From NCBI RefSeq assembly GCF_000283155.1, contig NW_004454160.1, forward strand, positions 10,519,424 to 10,583,423: DNA of 64,000 bases, read 5' to 3'. This document shows, in pieces, positions 13,301 to 22,300 of this stretch; the stretch's first letter is position 1; every line of letters begins with the position of its first letter. This DNA is from Ceratotherium simum simum. Its lineage: Eukaryota; Chordata; Mammalia; Perissodactyla; Rhinocerotidae. The position numbers were made by a program, and so were the translations under genes. The notes under the pieces are model-generated. The model searched no databases and was not told where the DNA came from. It saw only the letters and a program-made list of their open reading frames with translations.

Positions 13301-16300
13301 CTGGGATTCGGAGGCAGGTGACTGGCTCAGAATCTGTGCTCTTAACCCCTGCACTAGAGAGATGCCACCCCTGCAGTGGGAGCTAGACTGGGAGCTTTTT
13401 CAGAGCAGGGCCTGGCACAGCTTTCTAGTCTAGGCCCAGCACAGTGCCTAGGAATAGCTGGGAATCCTGTGGCTGAAGAAGGCCCCCAACTCACCCCCGA
13501 GAGAGGTGAGCGAAGGTACTCCTCCTCCATCTGCGCCTGGACCTCTGCAATTGACGTGTACTTGTGCTGGAGAGAGAGAAGGGAAAGAAGGCGCTGGGCA
13601 AAACGCCTCTCATTCTCTGGCCAAACTCTCCATATCCTGGCAAAGACTCCATGCAATTTTCTTCAAACACAATCTTCTCAAAAAGGGCTAAGTCACCACA
13701 AAGATCCCTAACTAAAATCTCAAATCCAAAATATTTTTCTAAGTGGGCACCTACCTCTTAAAACCAGGGTAAAAAGCACAGAATAGATTAGAATCAAGCA
13801 AATAACAGGAGAGAAGGAGGCTTTTAGATAGCTATAGTGACAGAAGAAAAACTATTAAAAGCAGAATCAAGTACTCAAGTACTCAGAATCAAGTACTAGC
13901 TGCATGGAGCACACGTAGTACTACAGATTTCAGAAATATATTTCAAAAACACATAAACATTTACATTTCAGATTTGTTGTTAGGGAGACCCCTCTCCCCC
14001 ACTCTGGATCCTTTCTCCCATGTGGAGTGACATCCACGTGCAAAACACTCCTGGTCTCTCCCTGCCTCTTCCCACACTGACTCCTCCCCTCGCAGAGTGG
14101 TGACCTGGGAAGAGGAATAGGGCACACTTAGCCCAACCTTTTTCTCTTTTCTCTTTAGAGAAAAGAAAAGCCTGTGCTCTCTTCTGCCTCTCAACCAGGC
14201 TTAGCAGGGTTCCAGCACTGCCTGGGTCTTGGTAGGTGAGTCTGCCTAATTCTGGAAGTGAGTTATTAGGACACCTATTGTTGCTGTGTTCTTATGCCTC
14301 ATTCTCCAATCACTCTATCAGCAATAAAGCTGGCATCTCAATCTCCATCTGCCTACCCCTCTATCTCAATTGCCATAGAACTTGGGCAAAGAAAAGGGAA
14401 GGCCATTTATTTGGCCCCTTAAAACGCCAGTAACTGTCAGATAATATAATCTTTAATGAACCCCCGGTAAGTCCCCAACAAAAGCTCAGCTAAAACGAGT
14501 AAAACTTATCAAGAACTGTTTTAAAGGGTATTGCCACAGTCTGCCCATCCTCCACCCCAGGTTCTTTCAGGCAGACGACAGTCTAACAAGGCTTCTCCCA
14601 ATGGGATGGTCTCACTTTACTCACTTGGGACCAAACTAGGCCAAAAGCTCACCTGAAGCCACCTACCTGTTTCAGAGTCTTGATGCTTTCATGGATTGGC
14701 CTGGGCAGCCCTACCACTGTGTTCGTGTCACTGGAGAATAAAGAAGGCCCCGTGTTAAGCCTAGACATCAATTCTCCTGGGTGCCCAAACACCAAAGGCC
14801 AGGAGAGTGAACTTCCCGTTACCTTTCTTCAAAAGGCACTCGGATCACACTCACCTGCCAAGAGTGTAACCTATGAACTTGCTGCGGCTGGACTCGAGGA
14901 ACATCTCAATGTCTTTCTCCCTGCCAGAGAGAGTAAGGTTTTCATTAAATGTTATTTCAAGGTGTCATGGTTAATAAAACATAGGACATCCAGAAATTAT
15001 AAAGCCAGAAGAAAAAGCCTCCCACAATTGTTCTTCTTTTTGAAGGAAAAAAATGAAATCTTCAGACTATTTAATGTCTTTCATAATGTTCTTAACTAGT
15101 TTACTCATAAAATCAAGGTGAAACATCAAACTTAAAAAAGCATATTTTATTTAGACGCTATCAAGTTTGTCAACAGAATTTCTCAAATATTTAAAATTTT
15201 TACAACAGTTAGAGCTATAAGCTACTAATTTTTTCAGGAGTCACATTTTCCTGTCTCAAGCCATCAGCGTTTTCATCAGTGTTTTCTGATGACTTGTTTT
15301 GTATTCCCATCACAGATCACTGAAAACTGGGGCTTCACCTGGATCAGGCAAGTGACTTCTATACTATTTCTTTTTTTTTTTTTTTTGTGAGGAAGATCAG
15401 CCCTGAGCTAACATCCATGCTAATCCTCCTCTTTTTGCTGAGGAAGACCAGCTCTGAGCTAACATCTATTGCCAATCCTCCTCCTTTTTTTTTCCCCAAA
15501 GCCCCCGTAGATAGTTGTATGTCCTAGTTGCACATCCTTCTAGTTGCTGTACGTGGGACATGGCCTCAGCATGGCCAGAGAAGCGGTGCATCGGTGCGTG
15601 CCCATTTCACATGTTCATCTATTTCTTAAGTTGGTGCCTTTTCAAACAGATACCATTTATATATATCCAGGTACCTTCACATCCATTGATTCACACACAT
15701 ATACCTCCAACATCTTAATTATGGTTCTAAAAAAATTCTTCCTTAATCTATAATTTTTCCATTAAAAACCATATACAACCCCAGGGTGGGTGGAGATGGG
15801 GTCACTTAAATGTCCTTGTTTTTATTTTTTCCTATCCCCCTTCACTAGCATCATGTCTAATCAAGAGCTAACTCAAGTTACTGCTCCAGAGCCATACAAG
15901 GGCTTCTTTGTACAAGGCCAGCAAGGCCAGCCTCGAGAGCCCTTGGGCCAGCACAGGGTGCTTTAAGAGAGCCTCACCCCAGAGGCAGGTCAGCCTGGCC
16001 CTGCAGACCTCATGTGGTGACTCAGGACAGGTGCCAGGCCTGGGGGTGTGAGGGCTCTGGTTTCAGGAGCCAAGAGTGTTCTGAAGGTCTGAGACTCACC
16101 TGACTTTGGGAGCCCACGGGAGCCCCTTCGGGCAGGTAAGCCTGTCAGTCTGGGGGTGCTGTAGTGGGGGAGGCATCACCTCATCCCGCTCAAGGGGGAA
16201 TGTCTCCCCCTCCAGACTGTTGTCATCATCATTCTCCTCTTCTTCTTCTCGAGAGTCATCAGCCTTGTAGGGGTCCCGCTCGTTGAAGGCGTCCAAGTTG

Positions 16301-19300
16301 TCCTGCTTTATCAGAGCCTGTAAACAGAGAGAAGGAGACCAGACAAGAGCCAACTGATTAACTAGGAAAGGGCAAGGAGGCTAGAGAGGCAATAACACAG
16401 AAAGCAGGTAGGAAGAGAGCCAAGGGCAGTAGAAAAACCAGAGAGGAAGCCAAGGTTGGACCCAAATGACAAATCATTTCTTGCCCCAGTCCCTCAAAAG
16501 TGCCACATCCTGAATACCCACGATAAACTGGGCTCTGGGCTGGGAACACAGTGTCCCTGCCCTGGAGGCCTTCATTGTGACTAGCTGATCAGAGACAATT
16601 TCCAACAACCCCACTCATCCAGGGACCATGATGCCATGTGTGTGTACCCTGAGAACCCTCAGGAGTCGCCCTCACCTTGTGCTCTCGACGGCCCCGTTTC
16701 TGCTGCTGCTCAATCAGGTCTGAGGCAGACGCTGGTGGCGAGGCAGCCCTCATGTTGCGGATCACTTTGATGCTGTCCTCAGGCAGTGGGGGGAGGCCCA
16801 GGATGGTGCGCTTCTCAGCCTTCATGCTCTGCAGCTCCTCAAAGCCGCCCAGCGTGCACTGCATCACAGATGGGGTGCAGAGCCAGGGTCAACAAGGCCA
16901 CAAGTGGGTCTCTGATCACTGTGTCAGGCTCAAAAGAACCCATGACACCATGACCCACATCTTTACAAAGACCCACACAACCTCTGAACAACGGACTAAA
17001 TCCACTCACAGAAGAATTCAGTGACATCAGCAAGGGAGAGGAGAAAACAGGGAAGAGGAGAAACGCAGGCTGCCTGAGCTGGTGCAGAGGATAACATGCT
17101 CTTCAAGGGAAAAAAAGGGACTGAAGAGCCTTTTAGGGGGATGCTTCATCTAAACATACCCCTAGAAACAAAATCCCAGGAGTGTTCAGCAATTTTAGGC
17201 CACTTAGTTCCACTGTTTCTAAGCAATTCAGCTTTCCTCTCTGGCCTCAGTGAGGCTTCCTGGGGAACCAACAGGCTATCGGCCAAGATAAAATGTGCAG
17301 ACCACTCTAAAGAGGCCCTAAACTCACTGAGCCCTGGCTCCACAGAGGTGGCCCACTGTGAAAGAGGGGAAGGTGAGCCCAGGGAGAGTAGCAGTCCAAG
17401 CTCCAGCTCCACATTCCTCTCAGGTCGCTCCTCCTGGAGGGAAGGGTGGCTGGCCCGGCCTGGGCCTGGCTGCTGACAAGAACTCCCAAGCCAGGCCCTC
17501 GCCAGTCCACTCCCCTGGCACCCATTCCTTCCCTACCAAGAAACAGAGTTAGGTTTCACACCATTCCCCAAGGAAAATGGAGGCTGAGGGCTCACTCTTG
17601 CTTCTTTCAAGTGACATCTGACTGAGGGGCCCCAATTACAACAGCTCTAATTTTGCCTCAAATCACTTTACAAAGTCCAGGTTCAGGAGCAGCTTGTCTG
17701 TGGAGAAGGTGTTCTATGACTGCAGAAAACAGCTTCTAGGAATCAGGGAGCCAACAATCTATTCCCAAAGGCCTCAGAGGCCAAGTCCTCCTTGGCTGCA
17801 GTGAGCCAAAAGTGGTACTTTTTTGTCGTCTCCTTTCAGGAAGCTTCTTTTGGAATTTTTTTTAACCAAAGCAGTTATATATTCATATAATTCAATATTC
17901 CAAAGGATATATAGTGAAAAGTCTCCCTCCTGCCCCATCCCCTAGAAGTTGAGTACCCTTCAAGGAGGTGCTCACCAATACTGTTTTCCAGAGCAGCAAG
18001 AGAACTTTCTTCATGGGGAAGTGAGGGGCATGGCCACTGCAAAATTTGGTCACCATCCCAAACAGCATGATGGCAAATGGCTCATTGTTGTATAGTGGGG
18101 AACCTGGAGGTGACACAAAAGTATAAGGATCACAGGCAGGAACAGGACCCTCCCAAAGCCCACCAGCCTTAGCTCCCAGGCAGGGCCTCAAGCCAGGATC
18201 CCTAGGGTCCTACCCAGCTCGGCCCTGAAGGTCTGTCGCATTGTCCTCCACTCGGCCTTATCACCTTCACACTCCTGGTGAACGGTCTCCACAATCAGGT
18301 ACATGATGTTGAGCAGGACCCTGGGGACAAGAGCCAGCTCACAATGAAGCAGGATCAGGATCGAGGGAGCACCCTGGCTTCCTCACATCCCGGCTCACGG
18401 GAGAAAAGCCTGTGCATAAAGGCTGGCTGGTGAGGGAGGGCTGCAATGGACAGAAAACTGGGAGTCCCACAGAGCACTTCTTGCTGCTGCCTTCTCTGTC
18501 TCATGTCGCTAAGGTTAGGACCAGATCTGACTCTATTTCATACCTCCAGTGTCGAGCAAAGTGCTTACTCAAAACAGGTGCTTGATAAATGGTTGCTGAC
18601 TGGATTAATAGAAACGAGATTGGCCAAAAGCATTTACTGCCCTAAGATTCCTGGAATGAAAAAACGCAGCGGTGGGAGTGAGCTGTGGAAGTGGGTGTTG
18701 GATCAGACAAAGCAGAGCAGGGTCAAAGTGAGAACTAGGAAGTGTTTACCATGAGTGGAAATCAGGAGCGAGCAGGGTGATGCCCAGGGACCCTCGCTAC
18801 AGTGGAGAACCACCACCACTCTCTGAAAACTCGTAAATTCACAAAAAGAGACAAACTCTAATCCTCACAAAAATGGGAAGGAGATCCTGCTGTTTAGCAG
18901 TTGCTATTACATCCTGCACAGCCACAAGACATCGTGAAGTTGTCAGGACTAACCCTACATAGATGGGGGTCAAGCTGTGCATGAGAAGGTGGAGCCCAAA
19001 GAGCTATCTCGCGTGTTTCATCCAGATACAAAACCCCAGGCCACCGAGTTCTCAGCAGCAGTGTGGGCAGGAGGCCACACTTCACTGTGGCTCTATTAAG
19101 TGGCTTCACCCTGGATTTCCTTCAGGAATCTCAACCCAGGGCCCCATTTAGGGAAAGCCCTCAGCGGAGCCCACTAATCACACACTGAGCCCATCACACC
19201 TGCAGAGCAGTGTGTGCAGAAGGAACACGCACAGCGAGGAACCCCAGACGCCCTCCCATGCCCTGCTCTGATCTCACGCCCTGACTAACGCTCAGGGAGC

Positions 19301-22300
19301 CCCGGCCTGCCGCTTGCCTCACCTCAGGTCTGTGCTGTCAGCCAGCGAGATGGCCGGCTTCCTCACCGCACTGCTACAGGCAGCACTGTTGCTGCAAGAG
19401 AAATCTGAGAGTCAGGGCCCTCCCCCAGGAAGGAAGATAAGTGATTCCCCGACAAGTGCTGCCCAATGGGGGAATAAAACGCTGTGATACGTGCTTAGCC
19501 TGCATAAGAGGCCACAGGACCCAGTGGGACTCAGGCCCTGGACCAGACAGCCAAGGTTTGAATCCTGCCTCTAATACTTACTAGCTAGCTGCCCTTAACT
19601 TCTCTGTGCCTCAGTTTCCTTATCTGCAAACTGGGGATGATAATAGTAGCTATGTCCTTAACATGAATTAGTACACATAATGTCCTTAAAACAATGCCTG
19701 GGACATATAAGCACTCAATGAGTGCTCTTAGCTCTTATTATTGATGGTCTTATCCTTAGATGAGCAGCAGCTGACCTATCCACTGAACAAAGGAATACTG
19801 ATGACACAGGCTGGAGCAGGCGTTGATTGAGCCCATGTGTTAGACTTGTGCCTGGCCTCCTGCTGAGGGGAAACTGCAGCGCAAACACAGCACAGTCTGC
19901 AGGTTCAAAAGAGAGTTAAAATGAGAGGCCTCCTTTCAGGGGCACTGTACGCCTGGGCAGGACCTGCGCTGTCTGGTGAGATCTCTGGTGTTAGTGAGCT
20001 GCAGGGACCCCTCATTAGTCTTCAAGGTTTGGGTGACCAACTCCCCTGGTATTCAACCTGGCTGGCCAGAACAGAGCCTGGGACCAGACCCTTAGCCCCA
20101 TGTGGCCCATTTAACCCTCTCAAAACCAGTTAGTTCTGCAAGCTCTGGCCCCCTACCCCTTGCCTCCCCTTCCCTACTCAAGCCCCTCAGAAGAACTCAC
20201 TCTATTTCCATGTTCAGAAGCTCCACCAAAGCATTGAAGGTGCCCACCTCCAGGAGCAGAAAGATGTTGTAGCGCATCCAGGACTGCACCTCTGCCTCTG
20301 AGCTACACTCCCCAAAGGTGCCTGCAAACACAGGGGACAGCTCACTGAGCCCCTCTCCGTACCTGACTGGGCAACATCACTGAAAGAGATGCCAGGGGTC
20401 CCCGGGGGTCCACTCAGTACCTTGGGCAACGTAGAGAATTGCTCGAGCCACCTTGAGTCTCTTCTCCCTGGCAGTGACTTCCAAGCCATCCAGGAGCCTC
20501 ATGGCATGGGTACGGTGCTGGTTGGTGTCCAGCTCGGTCCACTTCTTGTCTGTCACTACAGGGCAAGAAAGCAGTCACACTTGGGCCCAGAAAAATCCTC
20601 ACAATGGAATGGACAGCATGTTAACCCACCAAATTCGGGACTGCCACAGGACAAGAAAACTGAGAAAGATAAGTTACTCTCTACGTAAGGGATAAAGTCA
20701 CACTGCTGCTCTAAGAATTTGAATTCCCCAGACCGAAACACTGCTATTTTTGGTGTAATCTTAATCACATAAAGTTTATTTTTCCCCCAATACTCACATT
20801 CTGAAAAGCCAACACCAGAGTACCCGCAAACCCACCCTAAATGTCACAACTGGCATTGAACAATCAAAGTTCAGCAGACTTCTTAGGCCACTCCAGATGA
20901 CTTAGGTCATTCAGATGACAAAGAGAAACCCTGCAGCTCTCGTGATGCCGGGTGAAAGGGATCAAGAAGTGGGGGGAATCATCTCACCATGGATCCGGAA
21001 GTCCTCCTCAAAGCATTTTCGATTCATCAGGAATTCTGGCCCTTCCGTGTAGCTGTAAAGCTCTGTCAAGAATAAAGTCTCATCAGCTCCATGCCCACAT
21101 TCCACAGTAGGTCTCACATGTAGCAGAGAGGGTAAGGCATCTGCTTCTAGGCCTGACTCTGTCCCTGAGTCACCATGACTCCTGGACCATGCTATCTAAT
21201 TACTAAACAGGTCTTAGTTCTCTGATGTGTACGATGGAGAGAATGCTGACTTCCCTTGCAGCTGATGACCAGAATGCCAGTTAAGCATAAATATGGGCAT
21301 TTCCAGTCCAATGCACATCGATCACACCATGCCATGCCAGAGGATGACCGCCACCATGAAAAGCCATCTCAAGTGGCTGCTACCTCATGAATAGGATCTG
21401 TACTATGGAGGCTTGAGAAGCAGCTCAGGCTAACCTCACATTACACGTGAGCAGTAGTGCAGTGACAGATGTGCACAGATGTAGGCACACTTGCTGGCAT
21501 TCCTCATGACCTACTGCTCTAGGAAAGACCACTGTCAGGGGGATAGTGCATAGCCAAGGAGCATTGCTGTCCACAATGGGATTGGGCCACAGCCAACTGA
21601 GGTGACCACACAGAGATGATTCATAAAAGTAAAAGACAAGCCAAATGAGATACACAAGGCTTGAACCCAATAACTAACATGTTTTTTATATATCATTACT
21701 AGGACTAACTAGGGGAAAAAAATTAAATCCAAAATGACATTCACTCAATCTTATTAAAGACCAATAAGGAGAAAAACATCCCCAAATAGGGGCCAGCCCG
21801 GTGGCGTAGTGGTTAAGTTTGGCACGCTCCAGTTGGGTGGCCCGGGTTCGCAGGCTCGGATCCTGGTGCAGACCTACACCACTCATCAAGCCATGCTGCG
21901 GCAGCAGCCCACAAAAATAGAGGAAGACAGGCACAGATGTTAGCTCAGGGCTAATCTTCCTCACCAAAAACAAACAAACAAAAAAAACAAATAAAAAAAA
22001 CAAAACCCAGCCAAATAATATGAAGGTCTACGCTTTACCTGAGAGCTCTGCAGCCCACTTATCAGTGTCAGCATATTCAAACTCGAGGTCTGGTGACTCA
22101 GAATAGCCCTGTTGAAAAGAAGAGAGAGAGTGACACAAAAAGTCATTGTGAGTGTTTTCCAAAGGAGGAAACACATATGCTTCCAGATACACTGCTGTGT
22201 TACACGACACCATCACCTCCACTCTTCTGATGTTTTATCGCAGTATTTTGTCTCATGGGCGAACTCAGGTCTCCCTATTAAGCCCTCTCTGAGCACCTTG

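Noticed and set aside
13866..13898. Short tandem 'aatcaagtact' units in STRIP1 intron 12
   Set aside because: Only two or three imperfect copies; ordinary local slippage.
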